NCBI RefSeq assembly: GCF_002968015.1
Contig: NZ_PUIP01000007.1
Location: forward strand, 124,001 to 188,000
From: Massilia phosphatilytica
GTDB lineage: Bacteria > Pseudomonadota > Gammaproteobacteria > Burkholderiales > Burkholderiaceae_D
DNA: 64,000 bases
Direction of reading: 5' to 3'
The notes beneath the pieces were generated by a model. It had not been told where the DNA came from, searched no databases, and worked only from the letters and a program-made list of their open reading frames with translations. A program made the position numbers and the translations under genes. Positions 39,375 to 48,064 of the stretch are shown one piece after another. Position 1 is the first letter of the stretch; each line of letters begins with the position of its first letter.

Positions 39375-42101
39375 TTACTGGTTCTGCAGGAACGTCTTGA
39401 GCTTGTCCGAGCGCGACGGCTGGCGCAGCTTGCTCATCGCCTTTGCTTCGATCTGGCGGATACGCTCGCGGGTCACGTCGAACTGCTTGCCCACTTCTTC
39501 CAGCGTGTGGTCGTTCGACATCTCGACGCCGTAGCGCATGCGCAGGACCTTCGCTTCGCGCGGGGTCAGCGAGTCCAGCACTTCCTTGATCACGTTGCGC
39601 ATCGACGCGTGCATCGCAGCGTCCAGCGGGGCCAGGGTCGCGTTGTCCTCGATGAAGTCGCCCAGCTGCGAATCGCCGTCCTCGCCCATCGGGGTTTCCA
39701 TCGAGATCGGCTCCTTCGCGATCTTCATGATCTCGCGGACCTTCGATTCCGGCATCTCCATCTTCGTTGCCAGGGTCGCCATGTCCGGCTCGGTGCCCGT
39801 TTCCTGCATGATCTGGCGCGAGATGCGGTTCATCTTGTTGATCGTCTCGATCATGTGCACCGGCACGCGGATCGTGCGGGCCATGTCGGCGATCGAACGC
39901 GTGATCGCCTGGCGGATCCACCACGTCGCGTACGTCGAAAATTTGTAGCCGCGACGGTACTCGAATTTATCGACGGCCTTCAGCAGGCCGATATTACCCT
40001 CTTGAATCAGATCCAGGAACTGCAGGCCGCGGTTGATGTACTTCTTCGCGATCGAGATCACGAGGCGCAGGTTGGCCACGGTCATTTCGCGCTTCGCCGT
40101 GCGGGCGCGCTTTTCGCCGGCCGCCATCTGGCGGTTGATGGTGCGCAGGTCCGCCAGCGGCAGCGCCACGCGCGCCTGCAGGTCGATCATGCGCTGCTGC
40201 AGTTCCAGGATCGCCGGGGCGTTGCGCTTCAGGACGGCGCTGTACGGATACGCGCAGTCGACTTCGCGCTGCACCCATTCCAGGTCCGTCTCGTTGCCCG
40301 GGAAGACCTTGATGAAGTGGGCGCGCGGCATGCCGCAGCGGTTCACGCAGATGTCCAGCACGGCGCGCTCGATCGAGCGCACCTCGTCCATCTGGTGGCG
40401 CAGCGTGTCGCACAGCTTTTCCACGACTTTCGCCGTGAAGCGGATGCCCAGCAGTTCCGACGAGATCACTTCCTGCGCCGCCGTATAGGCCGGCGAGCCG
40501 TAGCCCTGCGTCTTGAACGCGTGGCCCATCTTGTCGAACTGTTTTTCGATGAGCGAGAACTTGTCCAGCGCGCCCTTCCTCAGCGCGGCCAGCTGCTCGG
40601 CCGAGTAGCCTGCCGCGGCGCTGCCACCGGCGCCGCCGTCGTCTTCTTCTTCGCCGACGTCGTCGTCTTCCTCGTCGTCCTCGTCGCTCGCGCTGGTCAC
40701 GGGCGCGGTCGTGCCGGCGCCGTCGTTCGGATCGATCAGGCCGTCCACGACGTCATCGATCTTCAGCTCGTCCTTGGCGATCTTGTGCGACAGCGCGATG
40801 ATCTCGGAGATCGTCACCGGGCACGCGGAGATGGCCTGCACCATGTCCTTCAGGCCATCCTCGATGCGCTTGGCGATGGCGATCTCGCCTTCGCGCGTCA
40901 GCAGCGACACGGCGCCCATCTCGCGCATGTACATGCGGACCGGGTCGGTCGTGCGGCCGAAGTCGGAGTCGACGGTCGACAGCGCCGTGGCGGCCGCCGC
41001 TTCCACTTCGTCTTCGCTCGTCGGCGTGACGACGGCATCCGACAGCAGCATCATTTCCGCTTCCGGCGCACGCTCGTAGACGGCGATGCCCATGTCGTTA
41101 AACGTCGCGATGATGCCCTCGATCGCTTCCGGATCGATGATGTTTTCCGGCAGGTGGTCGTTGATTTCCGCATGGGTCAGGTAGCCGCGCTCCTTGCCCA
41201 TGTTGATCAGGTTCTTCAGCTGCTGGCGGCGCTTTTCCAGTTCCTCGGCCGAGAAGCCTTCCGCGGCGCCGAACAGCGCGGCACCGCCCTTGGCCTTGCG
41301 CTCACGCAGTTTCGACGCGGCCTTCAGCTCGGCGCGCTCGACGGCGTTCAGCGCCGCGATCTCGTCGTTCTCCGGCACGAATTCGCTCGGCTTGCGGCCG
41401 CGGCGGCCCGGCACCTTCACTTGCGGCAGCAGATAGCCGGACGTGTCGATCGCGGCCAGCGCGGCGGCGTCCGTCGTCGTGCTGACGGTGCCAGTCGGCT
41501 GGGTGGAGGTCGTCGCCGCGGCGGACGGCTCGATGCGGCGCGCGGTGCGGGTGCGCACGACGCGGGCGGTCGCTTCGGCGGCAGGCGCGGCAACCGGGGC
41601 GGCCGGCGCGACCGCGACCGGTTCCACCGCGGCCGCGATGCTCGCTTCCGCGGCGGGCGCGGTGTCAGCCTTCAGCGCGGCCAGGCGCGAGGCGCGCTTC
41701 TTGACGATCACCGGCGGTGCGGCGGGCGCGGTCGGCATCGGGATCGCGTCGTCCGTCTCGTCGCAGGCCACGGCGGCGACCGGTGCAACGACGGGCTCGG
41801 CGGCCTCGGCAGCAATCTCGGCGGTGTCCTGCGCCTGCACGTCGGCGGCAACGGCCTCGGCCTGCGCTTCACCCTCGGCGGCGGCGTCGTCGAACTGTTC
41901 CGGCTGCAGACGCGACACTTCCTCGGCCTGCACGGCCTTCAGCGACGCCAGGCGCGAGCGCGTCTTCACCACCGTCACCTTGGCTGCCGCTTCCGTTTCA
42001 AGGAAATACGAGGTCGCGGTCTTCGGCACCGACAGCTGGGCCGTGCTCTTGGCAGGCGCTTTCTTGGCTGTCAGTGTCAGGGTCTTGGCGGTGTTTTTCA
42101 T
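39375..42101 (-). CDS. rpoD: RNA polymerase sigma factor RpoD (sigma-70)
   Basis: Primary sigma factor of 908 residues. Regions: 1.1 near 290-360; 1.2 at [24 protein letters not shown]; an acidic non-conserved insert ([17 protein letters not shown]); 2.1-2.4 with [29 protein letters not shown] and [16 protein letters not shown]; region 3; 4.2 with [22 protein letters not shown]. About 270 residues before region 1.1 are Ala/Pro/Val/Glu-rich, against 613 residues for the whole E. coli protein. GGAG eight bases upstream supports ATG 42101. The usual dnaG neighbour is absent. Confidence 0.96.
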   Translation of the reverse strand: MKNTAKTLTLTAKKAPAKSTAQLSVPKTATSYFLETEAAAKVTVVKTRSRLASLKAVQAEEVSRLQPEQFDDAAAEGEAQAEAVAADVQAQDTAEIAAEAAEPVVAPVAAVACDETDDAIPMPTAPAAPPVIVKKRASRLAALKADTAPAAEASIAAAVEPVAVAPAAPVAAPAAEATARVVRTRTARRIEPSAAATTSTQPTGTVSTTTDAAALAAIDTSGYLLPQVKVPGRRGRKPSEFVPENDEIAALNAVERAELKAASKLRERKAKGGAALFGAAEGFSAEELEKRRQQLKNLINMGKERGYLTHAEINDHLPENIIDPEAIEGIIATFNDMGIAVYERAPEAEMMLLSDAVVTPTSEDEVEAAAATALSTVDSDFGRTTDPVRMYMREMGAVSLLTREGEIAIAKRIEDGLKDMVQAISACPVTISEIIALSHKIAKDELKIDDVVDGLIDPNDGAGTTAPVTSASDEDDEEDDDVGEEEDDGGAGGSAAAGYSAEQLAALRKGALDKFSLIEKQFDKMGHAFKTQGYGSPAYTAAQEVISSELLGIRFTAKVVEKLCDTLRHQMDEVRSIERAVLDICVNRCGMPRAHFIKVFPGNETDLEWVQREVDCAYPYSAVLKRNAPAILELQQRMIDLQARVALPLADLRTINRQMAAGEKRARTAKREMTVANLRLVISIAKKYINRGLQFLDLIQEGNIGLLKAVDKFEYRRGYKFSTYATWWIRQAITRSIADMARTIRVPVHMIETINKMNRISRQIMQETGTEPDMATLATKMEMPESKVREIMKIAKEPISMETPMGEDGDSQLGDFIEDNATLAPLDAAMHASMRNVIKEVLDSLTPREAKVLRMRYGVEMSNDHTLEEVGKQFDVTRERIRQIEAKAMSKLRQPSRSDKLKTFLQNQ

Positions 42102-42149
42102 ATAACTTTCTCCAGTCGAGGCGTGGCGCGGTGCCTGCGAAGTCAATAA

Positions 42150-42180
42150 CCCACCTGGTCCGCTGCGCGGACCCAGTGGG
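42150..42180 (-). promoter_or_regulatory. Hairpin in the rpoD leader
   Basis: CCCAC-CT-GGTCCGC (42150-42163) pairs with GCGGACC-CA-GTGGG (42167-42180) around a three-base loop, 48 bases before the rpoD ATG. It should form in the leader RNA. Regulatory meaning is unknown. Confidence 0.4.
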
Positions 42181-42347
42181 CGGGGATGAGGTGAAGGCCC
42201 TACTAGCTAGGGGCGGAAAGCCCGATATCAAGCACTCCTGCCGCTGGCCGGCGGGCGTCCTGGGCAGCCGGACGGGCTGCGGCGCGCGCGCAATGGGTTC
42301 AAGCGGAACGGAACGTGGTAGAAATCGCGGGTTAGCATGTCGGAACG

Positions 42348-42374
42348 AAAAAAAGCCCGTCAGACAACGGGCTT
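42348..42374 (-). terminator. Rho-independent terminator, minus strand
   Basis: AAGCCCGT (42353-42360) and ACGGGCTT (42367-42374) form a perfect eight-base stem. Seven A on the left edge become a U-run for minus-strand RNA. It lies 250 bases upstream of rpoD with no annotated minus-strand gene before it, so it must end either a small RNA or a short-peptide transcript. Confidence 0.75.
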
Positions 42375-42479
42375 GAATCTATTTTCCAGAGGAGAAATAG
42401 AGGAGACGTAGGCATTATGCCTTAAGGAAATGTTTAGCGATAATTGAAATATCCGATAAGGGATATCACTCAGACGCAT
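42360..42479 (-). CDS. Possible 39-residue peptide or small-RNA locus upstream of rpoD
   Basis: ATG at 42479 follows a purine-rich GGAAGAGGAAAAGGAAAT stretch and opens a 39-codon frame (MRLSDIPYRIFQLSLNISLR...) whose stop overlaps the terminator loop. Codon use is unlike the GC-rich neighbours. The same DNA has a lower GC content and a GATATCC/GGATATC-type inverted repeat near 42447-42468, so a non-coding RNA of about 150-200 bases ending at the terminator is equally possible. Apart from this and the two hairpins, the gap 42102-42681 shows nothing I can name. Confidence 0.25.
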   Translation of the reverse strand: MRLSDIPYRIFQLSLNISLRHNAYVSSISPLENRFKPVV

Positions 42480-42681
42480 ATTTCCTTTTCCTCTTCCCGA
42501 CCCTGGCTGCGTCGGCGCAAACCGTGCGCAAGGGAAGGGGCGGATCATACACGATTTCTCGGCCGCGCGCCGCTGCACATGCATGAAATCACGGTCGTTT
42601 GGTCAACACAACGATCCTTTACATGGCTGAGCGGCACGCGCGCGGCGCGGCCATGCTATCCTTCCGCTTCCCGTTCTTACC

Positions 42682-43233
42682 ATGAAGTCAATGAATACGA
42701 TGAGTCCTGTCGCCGAGCTCCCCGAGGCCACTGAAAACGCCACCCCCGCCATGCCAGACGCGCAGCCCGACAACGGCGCGCCGGATGCGGCCCCGGAAGC
42801 CGGCACGGCCGCAGCCGCGACTGATGCTGCGTCCGCATCCCAATCGCCGCGCGCCCTGCTGAAGCAGCTGCAACAAGAGTTCAAGGCCTTCCGTGACTGC
42901 CTGCCGCTGGCGATCGGCATCGACAAGCAGGTGCTGGCCCGCCTGCCCGCCCTGAACCGCAAGACGATGCGCGCCGCGCTGGGCATCCACACGGGCTCGA
43001 TGCGCTACCTGCGCGCGATGGAAAAAGCCACCGTGCGCTACGACCTGGACGGCAATCCGGGCGCCGAAGTGACGGATACCCATCGCCAGCACGCCAAGGA
43101 ACTCCTGCAGGAACGCTTCAAGAAGGAAGCCGACCGCAAGAAGGCCGAGCGCGACGCCGCCGCGCAGGCGGAAGCCGACCGCAAGCGCCAGGAAAAGCTG
43201 CAGCAGCTGGCCTCCAAGTTCGCGAAACGCTGA
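42682..43233 (+). CDS. ProQ/FinO-family RNA chaperone
   Basis: Protein of 183 residues: an Ala/Pro/Glu-rich N-terminal tail (about 1-55), a ProQ/FinO domain (ALLKQLQQEFKAFRDCLPLAIGIDKQVLAR, then MRAALGIHTGSMRYLRAMEKATVRYDLDGN), and a Lys/Arg/Glu/Ala-rich helical tail (RFKKEADRKKAERDAAAQAE). Members bind structured small RNAs and mRNA 3' ends. It precedes the exonuclease gene by 13 bases, so both may be RNA-metabolism genes in one transcript. Confidence 0.9.
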   Translation: MKSMNTMSPVAELPEATENATPAMPDAQPDNGAPDAAPEAGTAAAATDAASASQSPRALLKQLQQEFKAFRDCLPLAIGIDKQVLARLPALNRKTMRAALGIHTGSMRYLRAMEKATVRYDLDGNPGAEVTDTHRQHAKELLQERFKKEADRKKAERDAAAQAEADRKRQEKLQQLASKFAKR

Positions 43234-43246
43234 TCCGGCAGCACGG

Positions 43247-43924
43247 ATGAGCGAGGCCGAGGACGCCCTCCCCCCTTACGAAGGCATCACACTGGCTGAC
43301 GTGCGCCTCGTGCGCACGCGCCAGGATGCGGACGGCGCGCTGGCCGCGCTGCTGGCGTCCGACACGATCGGCTTCGACACCGAATCCAAGCCCACGTTTC
43401 AGAAGGGCGAGCAATCGACGGGGCCGCACCTCGTCCAGCTCGCCACCGACCAGCACGCCTATCTGTTCCAGATCGGCACGCTCAAGCCGCGCGCGCCGGA
43501 CGCCGTCCCCGACATTCCGCCCGGTATCGACGTCCTGCGCGCCGTGCTGGAATCGCAAGCGATATTAAAAGTCGGCTTCGGCCTCGGCGACGACCTGCGC
43601 CGGCTGCGCGCCAAGCTGGGCATCGAGACGCGCAACGTGCTCGACCTGTCGACCGCCCTGCGCCGCGGCGAACGCAACGCGCTGGGCGCGAAGACGGCCG
43701 TCGCGCGTTTCTTCGGCAAGCGCCTGCAAAAGTCGCGCAAGATCACGACGACCAACTGGGCCCTGCCGCGCCTGTCCGACAAGCAGATCCTGTATGCGGC
43801 CGACGACGCCCATGTCGCCCTGCGCATCTACCGCCACTGGCGCGCGAATCCGCCGCCGCCGTTGCCACCGAAACCGATCGCCGGCGGGCCGCGCCGCGCC
43901 GCCCAGCCCAAGACGCCTTCCTGA
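43247..43924 (+). CDS. 3'-5' exonuclease, RNase D/DnaQ-like
   Basis: Protein of 225 residues with the DEDD exonuclease fold: Exo I IGFDTESKP (Asp, Glu), Exo II VGFGLGDDLRRL (Asp) and Exo III ILYAADDAHVALRIY (Tyr...Asp, DEDDy). The C-terminal tail is Pro-rich (PPPPLPPKPIAGGP). It lacks the HRDC domains of full RNase D. It follows the ProQ-like gene by 13 bases and precedes a cytochrome gene by one. Confidence 0.88.
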   Translation: MSEAEDALPPYEGITLADVRLVRTRQDADGALAALLASDTIGFDTESKPTFQKGEQSTGPHLVQLATDQHAYLFQIGTLKPRAPDAVPDIPPGIDVLRAVLESQAILKVGFGLGDDLRRLRAKLGIETRNVLDLSTALRRGERNALGAKTAVARFFGKRLQKSRKITTTNWALPRLSDKQILYAADDAHVALRIYRHWRANPPPPLPPKPIAGGPRRAAQPKTPS

Positions 43925-43925
43925 C

Positions 43926-44291
43926 ATGCGCCGTGCCGTCGTCCTGCTGCTTCTGCTGGCGGGCTGCTCGCGCCACGACGGCCCCGTCGACGGCGCCACC
44001 ATCTTCAAACCGTGCGCGTCGTGCCACCAGACCGGCCCGAACGCGCGCGGCGGCTTCGGCCCGCAACTGAACGGCCTGTTCGGCCGGCGCGCCGGCAGCA
44101 CGCCGGATTTCACGTATTCCGCTGCGATGAAGGCATCGGGCATCGTGTGGGACGAGCACACGCTGGCCGCCTACCTGCGCGATCCGGACAAGGTGGTGCC
44201 GGGCACGAAGATGCGCTTCTGGGGCATCCACGACGAGCGTGAGATGGCCGCGCTGCTGGCGTACCTGCATACGTTCCAGGACGCGCATTAA
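43926..44291 (+). CDS. Monoheme c-type cytochrome, lipoprotein
   Basis: Protein of 121 residues with a lipoprotein signal (MRRAVVLLLLLAGCSRH, lipobox LAGC), one heme site CASCH and a distal Met in PGTKMRFWGI: a class I cytochrome c tethered to a membrane. It resembles the c550/iso-1 group by FGPQLNGLFGRRAGS and FTYSAAMKASGI. It starts one base after the exonuclease stop and is followed by two further cytochrome genes. Confidence 0.9.
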   Translation: MRRAVVLLLLLAGCSRHDGPVDGATIFKPCASCHQTGPNARGGFGPQLNGLFGRRAGSTPDFTYSAAMKASGIVWDEHTLAAYLRDPDKVVPGTKMRFWGIHDEREMAALLAYLHTFQDAH

Positions 44292-44374
44292 TTAGCGTTT
44301 TCAAAAGATTGCGTGATGTTCAAGTCGACGCGGTATCATGCCGCTAGTACTTTCTCGTCGACCACAGGAACGTC

Positions 44375-45088
44375 ATGCATTTGCGCCCCGCCCCGCTGTT
44401 GCTATTGCTGGCGGCCCTGCACGGAGGCCAGGCACTGGCCCAGCCGGCCGTGCCGGACACGCTGGAACGCCGCGTGGCCGCCTGCACGTCGTGCCACGGC
44501 AGCCCGTCCGCACCGCCGCCGACGTCGGGACCGAACTACTTCCCACGCATCGCCGGCAAGCCGGCCGCCTATCTGTACAACCAGTTGCAGAACTTCCGCG
44601 CCGGGCGCCGCCAGTATCCGCTGATGACCTACATGGTCGAGCACATGTCCGACGACTACCTGCACGAGATCGCGACGTGGTTCTCGACCCAGCACGTGCC
44701 CGCGCCCGTGCTGGCGCGCGCGAGCCTGCCGGCGGGCCAGCTGGAACGGGGCCGCGAACTCGTCACGCGCGGCGACGCGACCCTGAAGGTGCCGGCCTGC
44801 GTGGCTTGCCACGGCCAGCGCCTGACGGGCGCCCTGCCCGCCATCCCCGGCTTGCTCGGCCTGCCGCGCGACTACATCAACGCCCAGTTCGGCGCGTGGC
44901 GGAACGGCACCCGCCGCGCCCACGCGCCCGACTGCATGGCGACCATCGCCGGGCGCCTGTCGCTGGCGGACGTGGCCGCCATCTCGGGCTGGCTCGCGAG
45001 CGAACCGGTGCCGGACGACGCCGCGCCGGCGCCCGACGTCTCCCACCCGATGCCGCTCGCGTGCGGCAGCCAGCCGGAGCGGCCATGA
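44375..45088 (+). CDS. Diheme c-type cytochrome (c4-like)
   Basis: Exported protein of 237 residues with signal peptide to ALA and two heme sites, CTSCH near residue 38 and CVACH near residue 144, each in its own domain. NYFPRIAGKPAAYLYNQLQNFRAGRR is typical of c4-type cytochromes. AGGA precedes the ATG. Its stop overlaps the start of the triheme gene by ATGA. Confidence 0.9.
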   Translation: MHLRPAPLLLLLAALHGGQALAQPAVPDTLERRVAACTSCHGSPSAPPPTSGPNYFPRIAGKPAAYLYNQLQNFRAGRRQYPLMTYMVEHMSDDYLHEIATWFSTQHVPAPVLARASLPAGQLERGRELVTRGDATLKVPACVACHGQRLTGALPAIPGLLGLPRDYINAQFGAWRNGTRRAHAPDCMATIAGRLSLADVAAISGWLASEPVPDDAAPAPDVSHPMPLACGSQPERP

Positions 45089-46356
45089 AGCGCATCGTCA
45101 TCGCTCTGCTGGTCGTGGCTGCGCTGGCCGCCGTGTTCATCGCGTGGCCGCGCGCCGAATTCATCGCGGCGCGTTCGCCGGAAGCGTGGGCGCCGACACA
45201 AGCCAACATCGCTCGCGGCGCCTACCTCGCCCGCGCGGGCGACTGCATGGCGTGCCACACGGCGCGCGGCGGCACGCCGTACGCGGGCGGACGGGCACTC
45301 GCCACGCCATTCGGCACCGTCTACGCGCCGAACATCACGCCGGACGCGCAGACGGGCATCGGCGCGTGGACGGCGGACGACTTCTGGCACGCCCTGCACA
45401 ACGGCATCCGCCGCGATGGGCGCCTGCTTTATCCGGCCTTCCCGTACACGAACACGACCAGGGTCACGCGCGACGACGCCGATGCGCTGTACGCGTACCT
45501 GCGCAGCCTCGCCCCCGTCAATCAACCGAATCGCCCGCATGCGTTGCGCTTCCCGTACGACCGGCAGATCGTGCTGGCCGGCTGGCGCCTGCTGTACTTC
45601 AAGCCGGGCGTGTACACGCCGCGGCCAGCGCAAACCGCCGAGTGGAACCGGGGCGCCTACCTCGTCGAAGGCCTGGGCCATTGCGGCGCCTGCCACAGCC
45701 CGCGCAACGGGCTCGGCGCGACGGGCGCGCGACTGTCCGGCGGCCACATCCCGGTCGTCGGCTGGTACGCGCCCGCGCTGGACGCCGACCAGGAAGCAGG
45801 CCTCGGCAACTGGGATAGTGCGCACATTGTCCAACTGCTGCGCACGGGCGTCGCACCGCGCGGCGCCGTGTTCGGGCCGATGGCGGAAGTGGTGGGGCAA
45901 AGCCTGCAATACCTGACGGATGCGGATGCGGGCGCGATGGCGACGTATCTGAAATCGCTGCCGGCCGATCCGGCGCCGCGCCGCGCGTCCGCGCCGCCGC
46001 CCGACGACATCATGAAAGCGGGCAGGAAGTTGTACGAGCACCACTGCGCGGATTGCCACGGCGCCGACGGCCGCGGCGCGAGCGTCGCCGGCCATCCCGC
46101 GTATCCGCCGCTGGCGGGCAATGGCGCGCTGACGATGGCGGATCCGGTGAACGCCATCCGCATCGTGCTGAACGGCGGCTTCCCGCCCACCACCGCCGGG
46201 AATCCGCGACCGTTCGGGATGCCGCCGCACAGCCCCGTGCTGGACGATGCGGAGGCGGCCGCCGTCGTGACGTATGTGAGGAATAGCTGGGGCAATGCGG
46301 CACCGGCTGTCACGCCGCCGGAAGTCAACCGGTGGCGGGCCGTGCCGCTCGACTGA
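45085..46356 (+). CDS. Triheme c-type cytochrome, dehydrogenase electron-acceptor type
   Basis: Protein of 423 residues with an N-terminal membrane anchor (MKRIVIALLVVAALAAVFIAW) and three heme sites: CMACH, CGACH and CADCH. The architecture matches the cytochrome subunit of periplasmic alcohol, gluconate or sorbitol dehydrogenases (ANIARGAYLARAGDCMACHTARGG, FGTVYAPNITPD). No dehydrogenase subunit is in the window. It ends ten bases before the insertion element. Confidence 0.9.
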   Translation: MKRIVIALLVVAALAAVFIAWPRAEFIAARSPEAWAPTQANIARGAYLARAGDCMACHTARGGTPYAGGRALATPFGTVYAPNITPDAQTGIGAWTADDFWHALHNGIRRDGRLLYPAFPYTNTTRVTRDDADALYAYLRSLAPVNQPNRPHALRFPYDRQIVLAGWRLLYFKPGVYTPRPAQTAEWNRGAYLVEGLGHCGACHSPRNGLGATGARLSGGHIPVVGWYAPALDADQEAGLGNWDSAHIVQLLRTGVAPRGAVFGPMAEVVGQSLQYLTDADAGAMATYLKSLPADPAPRRASAPPPDDIMKAGRKLYEHHCADCHGADGRGASVAGHPAYPPLAGNGALTMADPVNAIRIVLNGGFPPTTAGNPRPFGMPPHSPVLDDAEAAAVVTYVRNSWGNAAPAVTPPEVNRWRAVPLD

Positions 46357-46538
46357 TCACAAGGAGAATGAAATGGACGCCTCCCATCTCTGCCTTGCGA
46401 GCGACGTGAGCCATGGAAGCGATGGATAGCGGGAACGTGTGAAGGGAAAGTGGAAGGTGGACCCTCGCGGGCCAACGGCGTCAGAGCGCCTAAAGTGAAA
46501 GTTTCAGAGCTTTCAAGGCTAACCGGAGGATCCACACC

Positions 46539-47585
46539 ATGAATGCTACTCCCAATTCGGTGGTCGGTGTCGACACGGCCAAGAGCGTATTCCAGCTGTA
46601 CACGGTAGACAAGGAAACGGGCGAAGTGATCAACCAGCAAATCAAGCGTGCGCAGTTCCTGCAGTGGTTCGCCAACCGCGCACCTTGCCTGATCGGGATG
46701 GAGGCATGTGGTGGCTCGCAGCATTGGGCGCGCAAGCTCCAGGCAATGGGGCACGAGGTCAAGCTGATGAGCGGAAAGATGGTCAAGGCTTTCGTTTGCG
46801 GAAACAAGAACGATGCGGCCGATGCGCGCGCGATCTACATGGCAGCGCAGCAGCCGGAAGTGAAGACCGTGGCGGTCAAGAGCGAGGGCCAGCAGGCCGT
46901 GCTGGCGATGCACCGGATCCGCCAACAGCTGGTGAAGGTACGCACGGCACAGATGAACGAGCTGCGCGGCCTGCTGGGGGAGTACGGCGAAGTGTTCGGA
47001 CGGGGCAGGAAGGCGTTTGACGCCGGCATGAAAGCATCGCTCGAACGACTGGCCGAGCGCTTGCCCGCACCGTTGATCGACACGCTGCGTGACCAGTGGA
47101 ACGAACTGGGGAGGCTGGACGAACGTATCGCCCGTATCGAAGCATCGCTGCTGGCCTGGTTGCGCCAGGATGGCGCCGCCAAAGCCATCTCCGCGATTCC
47201 TGGCGTCGGCCTGCTGACCGCGACCGCGGCGGTGGCCACGATGGGGCAACCCAAAGCGTTCCGCTCGGGCCGGGAGTTCGCGGCGTGGATCGGGCTCGTT
47301 CCAGCGCAGACCGGCAGCGGCGGCAAGGTACGGCTACTGGGCATGAGCAAGCGCGGCGACACGTACTTACGTACCTTGCTGATCCATGGTGCCCGGGCGG
47401 TGCTGCAACATGCCAAGGCCCCCAGCCCGTGGTTGCAGCAAATCAGCCAGCGCCGGCCACCCAACGTGGTGATCGTCGCGCTGGCCAACAAAATCGCGCG
47501 CACGATCTGGGCAGTATTGGCCCATGACCGCGCGTATGACAAGGGACACGTCAGCCAGCGGCCGCTCGCGGCGCCAGCGGCGTGA
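46539..47585 (+). CDS. IS110-family transposase
   Basis: DEDD transposase of 348 residues: N-terminal RuvC-like domain with Asp in VVGVDTAKSVFQL, Glu in IGMEACGGS and the Asp pair in NKNDAADARAI; C-terminal transposase_20 domain with ISAIPGVGLLTATA and the serine-bearing SGREFAAWIGLVPAQTGSGG... MSKRGDTYLR block. All key residues look intact, so the element may be active. Confidence 0.93.
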   Translation: MNATPNSVVGVDTAKSVFQLYTVDKETGEVINQQIKRAQFLQWFANRAPCLIGMEACGGSQHWARKLQAMGHEVKLMSGKMVKAFVCGNKNDAADARAIYMAAQQPEVKTVAVKSEGQQAVLAMHRIRQQLVKVRTAQMNELRGLLGEYGEVFGRGRKAFDAGMKASLERLAERLPAPLIDTLRDQWNELGRLDERIARIEASLLAWLRQDGAAKAISAIPGVGLLTATAAVATMGQPKAFRSGREFAAWIGLVPAQTGSGGKVRLLGMSKRGDTYLRTLLIHGARAVLQHAKAPSPWLQQISQRRPPNVVIVALANKIARTIWAVLAHDRAYDKGHVSQRPLAAPAA

Positions 47586-47824
47586 AGATAAACCTACGGA
47601 AAAGAAAGGATGGCACGTCACCAGTTGCATAGGTATCGAAGCGATGACAGACAGGTCAGACCGGGATCCACCAAACCTGAATATGTCCTGGGGCTCACAG
47701 CCCGTCAGGAGAATGAGGAGTGGGTCAGCGGATTTCATCGGGGCCAGCGGCGTTGCCGCGTACAAGGCCGGATATAGAACTGCGACTTTCCTCGTCTGAA
47801 CAAAGCTGGAAATACCTTGCAAAA
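47586..47824 (+). ncRNA. Candidate guide (bridge/seek) RNA region of the IS element
   Basis: The 240 bases between the transposase stop and the right inverted repeat have no gene. In IS1111-type elements the guide RNA is encoded here. A ten-base segment AGGAGAATGA (47707-47716) repeats exactly the sequence at the left junction (46362-46371), and ATATAGA (47772-47778) repeats the right junction (47836-47842). Placement rests on family knowledge plus these matches. Confidence 0.5.
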
Positions 47825-47847
47825 GGGAGGCGTCCATATAGAGTCAT

Positions 47848-48060
47848 ATGCCGACTTATCGCGTCTGGTACCGCAACAACGAAGAACCGCTGGAATTCGC
47901 CACGCCGGGGCGCATCAGTGAAACGGAAATCGTCGAACACGTCCTCGAGCACGAACGCATCGAACGGGGCGCGTCGAACCTGCAGGAACTCGTCGCCAGC
48001 CACAACCTGGCGCCGGTGCGCTACACGGAAGACGAAAGCGAGATGAACGCGATCTGGTAG
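47848..48060 (+). CDS. Small conserved-looking hypothetical protein, RBS displaced by IS
   Basis: Protein of 70 acidic residues (MPTYRVWYRNNEEPLEFATP... ASNLQELVASHNLAP). No domain recognised. The ATG is about seven bases from the IS right tip and has no ribosome binding site of its own. The AAGGAG at 46361-46366, left of the element, would sit about seven bases from this ATG if the IS were removed, so the gene is probably silenced or driven from the IS. Confidence 0.6.
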   Translation: MPTYRVWYRNNEEPLEFATPGRISETEIVEHVLEHERIERGASNLQELVASHNLAPVRYTEDESEMNAIW

Positions 48061-48064
48061 CGGA

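Larger units (their letters stand above)
46366..47840 (+). mobile_element. IS110-family insertion sequence, IS1111-type
   Basis: Perfect 13-base inverted repeats ATGGACGCCTCCC (46373-46385) and GGGAGGCGTCCAT (47825-47837) flank one transposase. Such subterminal repeats mark the IS1111 branch; its members usually carry about seven extra bases on the left and three on the right, which sets the tips given here. No target duplication is visible, as expected. The 5' non-coding part is about 165 bases and the 3' part about 250; in this branch the guide (bridge/seek) RNA is expected on the 3' side. Confidence 0.88.

Noticed and set aside
42181..42345. tRNA or 6S RNA gene upstream of rpoD
   Set aside because: No cloverleaf, no T-loop GTTCGAATC-like sequence and no 6S-type long bulged hairpin could be made out.
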